A DNA stretch of 46,597 bases from an uncultured Collinsella sp. (lineage in GTDB: Bacteria > Actinomycetota > Coriobacteriia > Coriobacteriales > Coriobacteriaceae). The DNA lies in NCBI GenBank assembly GCA_900538305.1, contig UPXY01000015.1:1-46597 (forward strand), written 5' to 3'. Below are positions 7,164-14,720 of this stretch, piece after piece (position 1 is the stretch's first letter; each line of letters starts with the position of its first letter). Made by a program: the position numbers and the translations under genes. The notes beneath the pieces were generated by a model. It was not told the DNA's origin. It searched no databases and saw nothing but the letters and a program-made list of their open reading frames with translations.

Positions 7164-8555
7164 ATGGCGATTCAAACGTCTGAAACGTCGTGTCACATGC
7201 AAGTGGATTCCCGTTCCAATAGCGCGTTGTCCAACGAGCAGACTGCTGTGTCCGCAACCCGTAAAAACGCCCATGGGGGGGGGTTCTCCTTAACGGGCTT
7301 CCTCCTTCTGGTTGCTAACATCACCTACTGGATGTGCGCGGGAGCATATGCCCCGTTCCTGAGTTCCTATTTCACCTCGATTGGCCTTTCCGCGACGGAA
7401 GTGGGCGTGCTGCTCACCATCTCGCCGCTCGCGATCATCTTCATCCAGCCCCTGTGGGCGCGCCTCTCGGATGCGACGGGCAAGCGCAAGCTCGTGCTCG
7501 GCTTCCTCGCGGCCGCATCCGCCGCAGCGGCGCTGCTGTACTACGTCGGCACGAGCTACCTCACGGTACTCATCGCGACCATCGTGTTCGTGCTCTTCTT
7601 CTCCGCCCTTCTTCCGTTGTGCGACGCGCTCGTCATCCAGAGCTGCAACGACTTCGGCGTCGAATTCGCCCATGTGCGCATGGGCGGCACGACCGGCTAC
7701 GCGTTCGTCGTGTTCATCGTGGGGCTCTACCTCGATCGCGCGCCGCAAGCGCAATTCATCGTAGTCACGGCGCTTTCCCTCGTGTTCCTCGCCGCCGTCA
7801 TCGCGTTGCCTCAGGCGCGCCGCCACGAAGGTACTGGCACGGCCGCGTATAACGAGTCGACCGCCGCGGAGTCCGCCGCCGATGTATCGGCCGCGCAATC
7901 GCAGGCGACATCCATTGTGCGCTTTGCCTCCGATCGCCCCGTGCTCGGCATTTTCCGCACGCAGGAAATCTACTTCATCCTGGCTTTCGCCTTCGTGAGT
8001 CAGATGGGACTGGGTTTCTCGGGCAGTTTCCTCGGACGCTACGTCGTCGAGCTCGGGTTCGGCCAGAGCCTCGTGGGCGTGCTCAGCGCGGTTTCCGCTT
8101 TGAGCGAGCTTCCCATCCTGCTCTTCTCGCACAAGCTCGTGAACCGCTTCGGCGTCATGCGCCTTCTGGCGTTCTCGTGCGTGATGATGGTCGCCCGCCT
8201 GGTGCTCATCGGCATGGGCACCGTCACCACGATGGTCGCCGGGCAGCTCCTGCAGAGCGTGACGTACATGACTGTGTACTACTGCTGCACGCGTTACGCG
8301 GCCGAGGCCGTGCTTCCCGGAAAGCTCTCCCAAGGTCAGAGCATCTTTGTGCTTGTGCAGAGCGGGCTTGCCATGATGGTCGCCAACCTCGCGGGCGGTG
8401 CCATCGGCGACACCCTCGGCATGCGCGCCTCGTATTTCCTGTCTGCCGGGCTGGTGCTCGTGAGCACCCTCGTTGTGCTCGTTGCCTATCGAGCATGGCG
8501 TGCCTCCATCTCCCACGCTCAAGAGCCCGCTGCGGCATCCGTGCCGAACGAATAG
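7164..8555 (+). CDS. MFS permease of the PPP/LacY-like sugar transporter group
   Basis: 463 aa; the ATG at 7164 follows GGGGAGGGAG at proper spacing, so the earlier in-frame ATG at 7107 is not used. After a hydrophilic N-terminal tail of about 45 residues come twelve membrane segments in two halves, split by a cytoplasmic loop (about 215-265) rich in Ala/Ser. The loop after TM2 carries ARLSDATGKRKLVLG, the MFS loop 2-3 motif. The closest type I recognise is the 3-phenylpropionate (HcaT)/nucleoside:H+ symporter-like MFS group. It is transcribed divergently from the RpiR regulator and is first in a co-oriented run with an aldolase and a mannose-type PTS. The cargo is probably a carbohydrate, but this is inferred from position only. 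Confidence 0.78.
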   Translation: MAIQTSETSCHMQVDSRSNSALSNEQTAVSATRKNAHGGGFSLTGFLLLVANITYWMCAGAYAPFLSSYFTSIGLSATEVGVLLTISPLAIIFIQPLWARLSDATGKRKLVLGFLAAASAAAALLYYVGTSYLTVLIATIVFVLFFSALLPLCDALVIQSCNDFGVEFAHVRMGGTTGYAFVVFIVGLYLDRAPQAQFIVVTALSLVFLAAVIALPQARRHEGTGTAAYNESTAAESAADVSAAQSQATSIVRFASDRPVLGIFRTQEIYFILAFAFVSQMGLGFSGSFLGRYVVELGFGQSLVGVLSAVSALSELPILLFSHKLVNRFGVMRLLAFSCVMMVARLVLIGMGTVTTMVAGQLLQSVTYMTVYYCCTRYAAEAVLPGKLSQGQSIFVLVQSGLAMMVANLAGGAIGDTLGMRASYFLSAGLVLVSTLVVLVAYRAWRASISHAQEPAAASVPNE

Positions 8556-8615
8556 GACACACCGGCCACCTGGCCGTTCGTCAAAGTATCGAACCGTAAC
8601 GAAAGGGGTTTTCAC

Positions 8616-9473
8616 ATGGCGCTCGTCAAGGTCAACGACCTCCTGAAGCACGCCACCGAGCATCACTATGGTGTCCCGGCGGTCAACACCTTCAACTTCG
8701 AGACCATCAAGTACATCGTCGCCGGTGCGGAGCAGGAGCACATGCCTGTCATCGTGCAGTTCTTCCCGGGCTTCTACGAGTACATCCCGCTCAAGCTCGT
8801 CGCTGCCATTGCATGCCACTACGCCGAGCAGGCGAGCGTGCCCGTGGCGGTGCACCTCGATCATTCCGCCGGCTACGACATCGCCGTAGGCGGCATCCGC
8901 GACGGCTTCCCCTCCGTCATGGTCGACGGCTCGAGCCTGCCCTACGAGGAGAACGTCGCGCTCACCAAGGCGGTCGCCGAGGTCGGCAAGGTCTTCGGCG
9001 TCGATATCGAGGCCGAGCTTGGGCATGTGGGCAGCGGTGCCAACGCCGAGGACTTCGTGGGTTCGGACATGTACACCGATCCCGCGCAGGCGGCTGAGTT
9101 CGTCGAGCGCACCGGTTGCGGTTCGCTTGCCATCGCCGTGGGCAACGCGCACGGCCCGTACGTGAAGACCCCACACCTCGACATGGAGCGCATCAAGGAG
9201 GTTCGTGCCGCGGTGTCCATCCCGCTCGTCATGCACGGCTGCTCCGATATCCCCGATGAGCAGCTCCAGGAGACGGTGAACCTTGGCATGAGCAAGTACA
9301 ACATCGCTACCGAGTACTTCCGCGCCATGTATAAGTCCATCGAGAAGAACGTCGCTACGGGCGAGTTCGACGAGAACGCCTTCGGTCTCATGCAGGCTGC
9401 CGGCAAGGATATGACGGACTTCGTGGCCTCGAAGATCCGCCTGCTCAACCCCAACGGCTACACGCTCGCGTAG
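8616..9473 (+). CDS. Class II (zinc) aldolase family protein with unusual phosphate loop
   Basis: 285 aa, the size of GatY/KbaY/IolJ aldolases, with GAAAGGGG before the ATG. The zinc ligands are present: HLDHS (about 85-89), EAELGHVG (about 132-139), GNAHG (about 177-181) and MHG (about 206-208). Family members cleave ketose 1,6-bisphosphates or DKG phosphate into dihydroxyacetone phosphate plus an aldehyde. The oddity is the loop that binds the phosphate: relatives read HGASG or HGGSG, this protein reads HGCSDIP, placing an Asp where a phosphate-contacting Gly is expected. KYNIATE keeps the conserved Asn. The gene lies 21 bp before PTS IIA and is surely in its operon. It may use a substrate with a different or no phosphate there, or be catalytically changed. 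Confidence 0.85.
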   Translation: MALVKVNDLLKHATEHHYGVPAVNTFNFETIKYIVAGAEQEHMPVIVQFFPGFYEYIPLKLVAAIACHYAEQASVPVAVHLDHSAGYDIAVGGIRDGFPSVMVDGSSLPYEENVALTKAVAEVGKVFGVDIEAELGHVGSGANAEDFVGSDMYTDPAQAAEFVERTGCGSLAIAVGNAHGPYVKTPHLDMERIKEVRAAVSIPLVMHGCSDIPDEQLQETVNLGMSKYNIATEYFRAMYKSIEKNVATGEFDENAFGLMQAAGKDMTDFVASKIRLLNPNGYTLA

Positions 9474-9494
9474 CACAGACAAAGGGAGACGCGC

Positions 9495-9923
9495 ATGAAG
9501 AAGATCCTTATCGCGACGCACGGCTACCTCGCAGACGGCTTCAAGAGCTCCATCTCGCTGCTCACAGGCGGCGAGGATGCCATCGAGACGATCTGCGCCT
9601 ATGTGGACGAGTCGGACTATACCGAGCGCATCCAGGCGTTCGTCGATTCGATCGGCCCGGATGACGACGGCGTCATCTTCACCGACATCTACGGCGGAAG
9701 CGTATGCCAGAAGGTGGCACTCATCGCTCCCGGCCATCCCAACGTTTTCCATATTTCCGGTTGCAACCTGGGGCTCATCATCGAGGTGCTTTTCGCCCCG
9801 GGACGCATAACGAAGGATAGTCTCCAAGCGACCATCGAGACCGCCAGGGACACGATGCAGCTTGTAGACACGGAGGAGACCGAGTCGGCTTCAGAGGGCG
9901 CCGACGACGACTTCTTCGACTAG
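9495..9923 (+). CDS. PTS mannose-family IIA component
   Basis: 142 aa. MKKILIATHGYLADGFKSS has the phosphorylated histidine at residue 9, as in ManX/AgaF IIA domains, and FTDIYGGSVCQK (about 57-68) is the second conserved loop. It takes phosphate from HPr and passes it to the separate IIB encoded 14 bp downstream. The C-terminal tail (about 127-142) is acidic. It follows the aldolase by 21 bp and precedes IIB, IIC and IID in a complete four-protein mannose-class transporter. Confidence 0.93.
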   Translation: MKKILIATHGYLADGFKSSISLLTGGEDAIETICAYVDESDYTERIQAFVDSIGPDDDGVIFTDIYGGSVCQKVALIAPGHPNVFHISGCNLGLIIEVLFAPGRITKDSLQATIETARDTMQLVDTEETESASEGADDDFFD

Positions 9924-9937
9924 GGAGAGGAGGAATT

Positions 9938-10441
9938 ATGATCGCACAGGTTCGCGTGGACGACCGTTTGATTCACGGTCAGGTCGCATTGGTGTGGACC
10001 AAGGAGCTTGGCACCAACCGTATTATCGTCGCGAACAAGCACGCGGTGGAGAGTGACGCTCTTCGTATGACGCTTCAGATGGGCACTCCTGCTGGTCAGA
10101 AGCTTCTGGTGAAGGACGTGCCGGATGCGTGCCGCATCGTGAACGACCCCCGCGCCGATTCCATGCGCATTTTCGCGCTCACCAACTGCGTGAAGGATGT
10201 GCTCGAGCTCGTGAAGGGGTGCCCCGGCAAGATTGAGGGCGTGAACATCGCGAATGTGGGCCGCTTCGATAAGACCGACCCTGCCACGAAGGTGAACCTC
10301 AATTCCACCATCATGCTCAACCCCGAGGAGCTGGAAGCCGCCAAGGAGCTCTGCGAGCTCGACGTGCCGGTGTTCCATCAGCTCATTCCGTCGAACCCCA
10401 AGGTTTCGATCAAAGAGCTTATCGAGAAAGCCACGAAGTAA
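9938..10441 (+). CDS. PTS mannose/fructose/sorbose-family IIB component
   Basis: 167 aa. MIAQVRVDDRLIHGQVALVW carries the active-site histidine (H14) in the DDRLIHGQV signature that defines the mannose-class IIB. It receives phosphate from IIA and phosphorylates the sugar during transport through IIC/IID. A strong GAGAGGAGG ribosome site precedes the ATG. The substrate of this class (mannose, sorbose, N-acetylgalactosamine, fructoselysine and others) cannot be predicted from IIB alone. Confidence 0.94.
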   Translation: MIAQVRVDDRLIHGQVALVWTKELGTNRIIVANKHAVESDALRMTLQMGTPAGQKLLVKDVPDACRIVNDPRADSMRIFALTNCVKDVLELVKGCPGKIEGVNIANVGRFDKTDPATKVNLNSTIMLNPEELEAAKELCELDVPVFHQLIPSNPKVSIKELIEKATK

Positions 10442-10518
10442 TCGGTTAAGCCGGGCAAGTGAGGCGCGCCGTCCCTCTGAGGAGCGCCGACCTTCCCGGG
10501 GAGAGAAAGGAACCAGAT

Positions 10519-11325
10519 ATGCTTGGTTTGGCCTTTATGGCTTGGCTGACCGTAGTGATCTGCTACGGCGGTAACTGGCTCATCGGCCAGTGCATGTGCG
10601 AGCGCCCGATCGTGGTCGGCCTCGTCGCCGGCATCCTCATGGGCGACATCCCCATGGGCTGCATCGTGGGCGCCTCGCTTGAGGCGATCTTCATGGGTGC
10701 GGTGAACATCGGCGGTGCCATCTCCGCCGAGCCCGTGACCGCGACCGCCCTCGCCGTGGCATTCACCGCTGCGGGCGTGGAGCAGAGCGCCGCCATCACC
10801 GTCGCTGTCCCCGTGGGTGTCGTGACCGCGTTCCTGTCCATCTTCATGAACAACATCGTGTGCACGCTCTTCGGCCCCAACTTCGACCGCATGGCGCAGG
10901 CCGGCCATGAGCGTGGCCTCGCTGTCCAGCACTATGTGCTGTGGTTCATCAAGTACGCCGTGTTCGCCCTCATCGCATTCTTCGGTGTGTACCTGGGCGC
11001 TGAGCCGGTCTCGGCCATCGTGAACCAGATTCCGACGAACCTCATGAACGGCCTCAACGCCGTCGGCTCGCTCCTGCCTGCCGTCGGTATGGCGCTGCTC
11101 CTCCAGATGCTCTGGAGCGCTCAGCTCGCCGTCTATTTCTTCCTGGGCTTCATCCTGAACATCTACCTCGGCCTGCCCATGATCGCCATCGCCGGCATCG
11201 GCGTCATCTTCGCCGCTATCCAGGCGTTCCGCGACAAGGAGCTCTTCGATATGGAGCACAAGGGTATCGCCACTGCTGCTTCCGGTGATGCCGCGACGTC
11301 TGAAGAGGAGGATTTCTTCGCATGA
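10519..11325 (+). CDS. PTS mannose/fructose/sorbose-family IIC component
   Basis: 268 aa membrane protein with multiple hydrophobic segments and the family stretch GAVNIGGAISAEP in the first half (about 72-84). The start at 10519 is preceded by GAAAGGA; the longer in-frame start at 10459 would add a charged, non-membrane leader and is rejected. The C-terminus is acidic (SEEEDFFA). With IID it forms the translocation channel. Its stop overlaps the IID start (ATGA at 11322-11325), showing translational coupling. Confidence 0.92.
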   Translation: MLGLAFMAWLTVVICYGGNWLIGQCMCERPIVVGLVAGILMGDIPMGCIVGASLEAIFMGAVNIGGAISAEPVTATALAVAFTAAGVEQSAAITVAVPVGVVTAFLSIFMNNIVCTLFGPNFDRMAQAGHERGLAVQHYVLWFIKYAVFALIAFFGVYLGAEPVSAIVNQIPTNLMNGLNAVGSLLPAVGMALLLQMLWSAQLAVYFFLGFILNIYLGLPMIAIAGIGVIFAAIQAFRDKELFDMEHKGIATAASGDAATSEEEDFFA

Positions 11326-12158
11326 GCAAGTTGACTGCAAAGCTTTCCGCTGAAGATCGGAAGATGCTGAACAAGATCTTCCTCCGTTCCTTCACCGTGT
11401 TCGCCTCCGGCGCCGGTGGAGCCGCCAAGGCGGGTGCCGATGGCTGGCTGTACTCGATTATGCCCGCCATCAACCGCTACTACAAGGATGATCCCGAGAA
11501 GCGCGCCGACGCGATGACCCGCCACACCACGTGGTACAACATCACGCAGAACGTCGGTACGTTCGCCATGGGCCTCGTCGCCTCCATGGAGCGCGAGAAC
11601 ACCCTGCACGACGACTTCGATACCGAGTCCATCGACGGTACCAAGGTCTCGCTCATGGGTCCCATGTCCGGCATCGGCGATGCTATCTTCTGGGGCTGCC
11701 TGCGTGTCATCGCTGCCGGTATCGGCATCAACATCGCCATGAGCGGCTCACCGCTCGGCGCCATCCTGTTCCTGCTCATCTACAACATCCCGTCGGTCCT
11801 GTGCCGTTACTTCATGACCTACCTCGGCTTCACGCTGGGCACGAACTTCATCTCCCAGCTCTATGAGGGCGGCCTCATGCGTCTCGTGACGCGCGCGACC
11901 TCGACGGTCGGCCTTACGATGATCGGTGCCATGACGGCGGCGAACGTCAAGTTCACCTCCATCATCTCGTTCCCGGTCGAGGGCTCCGATCCCATCACGC
12001 TCCAGAGCTACCTGGACCAGATCTTCCTCGGCCTCGTTCCGCTGTGCCTCACCCTCTTCGTGCTGTGGCTCATGCGTAACAAGAACGTCAACGTGAACGT
12101 GATCCTCGTCGGCATCATGGTGCTCGCCATCGTGCTCGGCCTCATCGGCGTGATGTAA
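11322..12158 (+). CDS. PTS mannose/fructose/sorbose-family IID component
   Basis: 278 aa. It has the IID layout: a hydrophilic N-terminal half including MTRHTTWYNITQNVGTFAMG (about 66-85) and MGPMSGIGDAIFWG (about 110-123), both conserved family blocks, then a hydrophobic C-terminus of several membrane segments. It overlaps IIC by 4 bp and completes the four-component transporter. A GC-rich stem-loop follows 43 bp after its stop. Confidence 0.94.
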   Translation: MSKLTAKLSAEDRKMLNKIFLRSFTVFASGAGGAAKAGADGWLYSIMPAINRYYKDDPEKRADAMTRHTTWYNITQNVGTFAMGLVASMERENTLHDDFDTESIDGTKVSLMGPMSGIGDAIFWGCLRVIAAGIGINIAMSGSPLGAILFLLIYNIPSVLCRYFMTYLGFTLGTNFISQLYEGGLMRLVTRATSTVGLTMIGAMTAANVKFTSIISFPVEGSDPITLQSYLDQIFLGLVPLCLTLFVLWLMRNKNVNVNVILVGIMVLAIVLGLIGVM

Positions 12159-12201
12159 GGAACGATTCGGTTTTCGTAGGATACCGTTGAATCACGACGA
12201 A

Positions 12202-12233
12202 GCGGCGGCCGGCATGGAAGTGTCGGCCGCCGC
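12202..12233 (+). terminator. Stem-loop after the mannose-type PTS operon
   Basis: A 13-bp stem (12202-12214 with 12221-12233, one G-U pair) around a TGGAAG loop. It lacks a strong T tract (only CATTTC follows), so termination may be partial. Confidence 0.55.
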
Positions 12234-12251
12234 CATTTCAGGGCATCGGGG

Positions 12252-12384
12252 CGAGTCCGCCGGAGGGGTGCGGGGTGGCTCGGCATACGTCGAGACGCCG
12301 GGCGAGTGTTAATCCTCCATTCCCCGCTCTGTTCGGCTGCCAAGACGCTGCTGTCGCTCCGTACCCTCCGGCGGACTCGTTTTT
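12252..12384 (+). other. Long stem-loop with T tract, possible structured RNA or terminator
   Basis: A perfect 16-bp stem (12252-12267, CGAGTCCGCCGGAGGG, with 12364-12379) closes a 96-nt loop and is followed at once by five T residues. The loop can fold further (GCGGGG near 12270 with CCCCGC near 12327). It lies between the PTS IID gene and an aldo/keto reductase, ending 57 bp before the latter. No known RNA family is recognised. Confidence 0.55.
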
Positions 12385-12440
12385 GATGGTACCGCTTGCA
12401 GAACGGCACCTGTTGTTCTATTCAATCAGAAAGGATCATC

Positions 12441-13382
12441 ATGCGCTACAAGCATTTCCAGAACGCGGGCGTGGACGTTTCCGAGCTCGCGGTGGGTACC
12501 TGGGCGATCGGTGGCGACAACTACGGCCCGGTGGACCGCGAGGCTTCGATCCAGGCCATCCGCACCATGATCGATAACGGCGTGAACCTCGTGGACACGG
12601 CACCGTGCTATGGCAACGGCTACTCAGAGAAGGTCGTGGGCGAGGCGCTCGCCGGCGGCTACCGCGACAAGGTACTCATCTCCACGAAGGTCGGCCTCGT
12701 GACGAGCCCGAACGGTTACGACCGCGACTCCTCGTTCAAGAACATCATGCGCGAGGTCGAGAGTTCGCTCTACAACCTCAAGACCGACCACATCGACTTC
12801 TACTTCGTGCACTGGCCGGATATGAACACGCCGTTCGCCGAGACCATGAGCGCGCTCGAGCTTTTGCGCAAGCAGGGCAAGATCCGCTTCATCGGCGTTT
12901 CCAATTTCACCACGGAGATGATCGAGGAGTGCGAGAAGTACGGCAAGGTCGACGTGCAGCAGCCGCCGTTCTCGATGGTCGACCGCACGTTCACCGACCT
13001 TATGAAGTGGGGCGCCGCGCGCGGCATCGACTCCATGACGTACGGCTCCATGGGTGCGGGCATCCTTTCCGGCAAGTACCGCACCACGCCCGACTTCCCC
13101 GAGGGCGATACGCGTCTCACGTTCTACGATTACTTCCGTGAGCCCAAGTTCTCCAAGGTACAGGAGCTCTTGAAGGTCATGGACGGCATCGCCGAGGCGC
13201 ACGGCAAGCCCGTCGGGCAGGTCGCGCTCAACTGGAGCACGCAGAAGGATTACGTGGGATGCGCGCTCGTGGGCGTCCGCAGCGACGCGCACGCCATCGA
13301 GAACTGCTCAGCCTACGACTGGTCGCTCACGGATGAAGAGATCGCGACGCTCGATGCCAAGCTCGATGAGCTGGGACTGTAG
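12441..13382 (+). CDS. Aldo/keto reductase
   Basis: 313 aa from the ATG at 12441, which follows GAAAGGA; the in-frame ATG at 12396 has no ribosome site. NADPH-dependent AKRs interconvert carbonyls and alcohols. The catalytic tetrad is visible: Asp and Tyr in LVDTAPCYG (about 51-59), Lys in ISTKVG (about 84-89) and His in FVHWPD (about 120-125). The cofactor-binding end is GCALVGVRS (about 273-281). It belongs to the broad YhdN/auxin-induced-like AKR group rather than the AKR5-like group of the two reductases further along. It shares direction with the PTS operon and the esterase 9 bp after its stop, suggesting a sugar-derived carbonyl as substrate. Confidence 0.88.
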   Translation: MRYKHFQNAGVDVSELAVGTWAIGGDNYGPVDREASIQAIRTMIDNGVNLVDTAPCYGNGYSEKVVGEALAGGYRDKVLISTKVGLVTSPNGYDRDSSFKNIMREVESSLYNLKTDHIDFYFVHWPDMNTPFAETMSALELLRKQGKIRFIGVSNFTTEMIEECEKYGKVDVQQPPFSMVDRTFTDLMKWGAARGIDSMTYGSMGAGILSGKYRTTPDFPEGDTRLTFYDYFREPKFSKVQELLKVMDGIAEAHGKPVGQVALNWSTQKDYVGCALVGVRSDAHAIENCSAYDWSLTDEEIATLDAKLDELGL

Positions 13383-13391
13383 GTGAGTGCC

Positions 13392-14489
13392 ATGGCGAAA
13401 GACGGAAGGACCTACGACGCCTCGTTCGCCGACATCATCGCAGAGGGCGCACGGATCGTTCTGCTCGACGATGGCATGGAGCTCGAACTGCGCCCCATGC
13501 CGGACGAAGAGCGCGAGCATGCGCTCGACCCTCGAGTCTACGAGCTCACGCAGAAGCGCCTGAGCGGTGCCTTCGTGACTCCAGCGGGTGTGGACTTCGA
13601 AGCGATGCGCAAGCGTCCGAACAAGGAGAACCACGATATCGACAGTGGCGGCGTCACCGAGACGGTCGAGACCATGCACCTCACCGGCTGCGATGGCGGC
13701 GACGTGCGGGACATCGAGCTCTACGTGTTCACGCCCGAGGAGCTCGCGGCGCCCGCTCCCGTGGTGGCGTTCTACCATGGCGGCGGCTTCACCGTGGGCA
13801 ACATCGGCATGTACCGCCCGGCGCTGCGCTATCTTGCGGAGCAGGCGGGCTGCGTGGTCGTGTTCCCCGACTACCGCCTCGCGCCGGAGCATCCGTTCCC
13901 GGCGGGTTTGAACGATTGCGACGAGACGCTCGATTATCTTGCCGAGCACGCAGAACGCCTGGGTATCGACATGGGTCGCGTCGCGGTTGCGGGCGACTCC
14001 GCCGGTGGCAGCTTGGCGAACGGTGTCGTGCAGCTGCGCGCGGGTTCCGGCCTCGTGAAACTCGTCATGGAGATGTACCCCGCGGTGGATGGCGGCCCGG
14101 TGCCGCCCGAGTGGTCGTACGATATGTACCCGTGGCTTCCCGAACAGGCCGTCGAAGCGAAGAGCCGCGTCGACCGCATCAAGGCTTCCGTGGATGATCT
14201 ATCCGCGGTCTATACCGCCGGCGATGCGCAGAAGATGCTCGACCCGCTTATCTCGGCCGCGTACTGCAAGGATCTGAGTGTGTTCCCGCGCACGGTCGTC
14301 GTGTCGTCGGAGTTCGACTATCTGCGCTATCAGAACGAGAAGTTCGCCCAGCAGCTCCGCGCGGCGGGTGTCGAGGTGCGTGCCATCCGCTACCTGGGCT
14401 GCGACCATGGCTTCTTCGAGGCGTGCGGCGTCATGCCCCAGGCGGAGGACCTGTGCCGCGTCATGGCAGCGGAGGTTCGCAAGCTGTAG
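13392..14489 (+). CDS. Alpha/beta hydrolase, HSL-type esterase
   Basis: 365 aa. The oxyanion-hole motif HGGG (FYHGGGFTVGN, about 129-139) followed by DYRLAPEHPFPAG and the nucleophile elbow GDSAGGS (about 199-205) identifies the hormone-sensitive-lipase/acetyl esterase (Aes) group. Asp in SEFDYL and His in GCDHGFFEA (about 335-343) complete the triad. There is no signal peptide, so it acts in the cytoplasm, perhaps removing acyl groups from an imported glycoside. The ATG at 13392 with AGGTGAG upstream is preferred to the GTG at 13383. It lies 9 bp after the aldo/keto reductase and is probably cotranscribed. Confidence 0.87.
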   Translation: MAKDGRTYDASFADIIAEGARIVLLDDGMELELRPMPDEEREHALDPRVYELTQKRLSGAFVTPAGVDFEAMRKRPNKENHDIDSGGVTETVETMHLTGCDGGDVRDIELYVFTPEELAAPAPVVAFYHGGGFTVGNIGMYRPALRYLAEQAGCVVVFPDYRLAPEHPFPAGLNDCDETLDYLAEHAERLGIDMGRVAVAGDSAGGSLANGVVQLRAGSGLVKLVMEMYPAVDGGPVPPEWSYDMYPWLPEQAVEAKSRVDRIKASVDDLSAVYTAGDAQKMLDPLISAAYCKDLSVFPRTVVVSSEFDYLRYQNEKFAQQLRAAGVEVRAIRYLGCDHGFFEACGVMPQAEDLCRVMAAEVRKL

Positions 14490-14551
14490 GATGCAGGTGG
14501 GATGCGGGCGCTCGAGCGCGGTACCACGCGTGCGGGTGCCCGTATGTCCCA

Positions 14552-14661
14552 GGATGGGTTGGTTGGGGACGTGTTCCTTTCAACCCATTTTTAGAGAAGC
14601 CCGGTTCTGTCGCAACACACAAAAATGGGTTGAAAGGAACACGTCCCCAACCAACCCATCC
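14552..14661. repeat. Palindromic element, family A (perfect 41-bp arms)
   Basis: Arms 14552-14592 and 14621-14661 are perfect inverted copies of 41 bp around a 28-nt loop. The core TTGGGGACGTGTTCCTTTCA is shared with degenerate copies at 3443-3553 and 23027-23123. Perfect symmetry over 41 bp suggests recent insertion or active maintenance. Confidence 0.93.
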
Positions 14662-14720
14662 ACAACCCATGTCTTCAGCCGATCCCCCCGATTAGCCCCG
14701 TAGAGGAAGGAGCGAGCGCG

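Noticed and set aside
7290..9827. 845-codon open frame on the minus strand
   Set aside because: Runs antisense through three recognised genes (MFS permease, aldolase, PTS IIA); low-complexity composition; a codon-bias shadow.
13383..13391. GTG start for the esterase
   Set aside because: The ATG at 13392 has AGGTGAG at proper spacing; the GTG does not.
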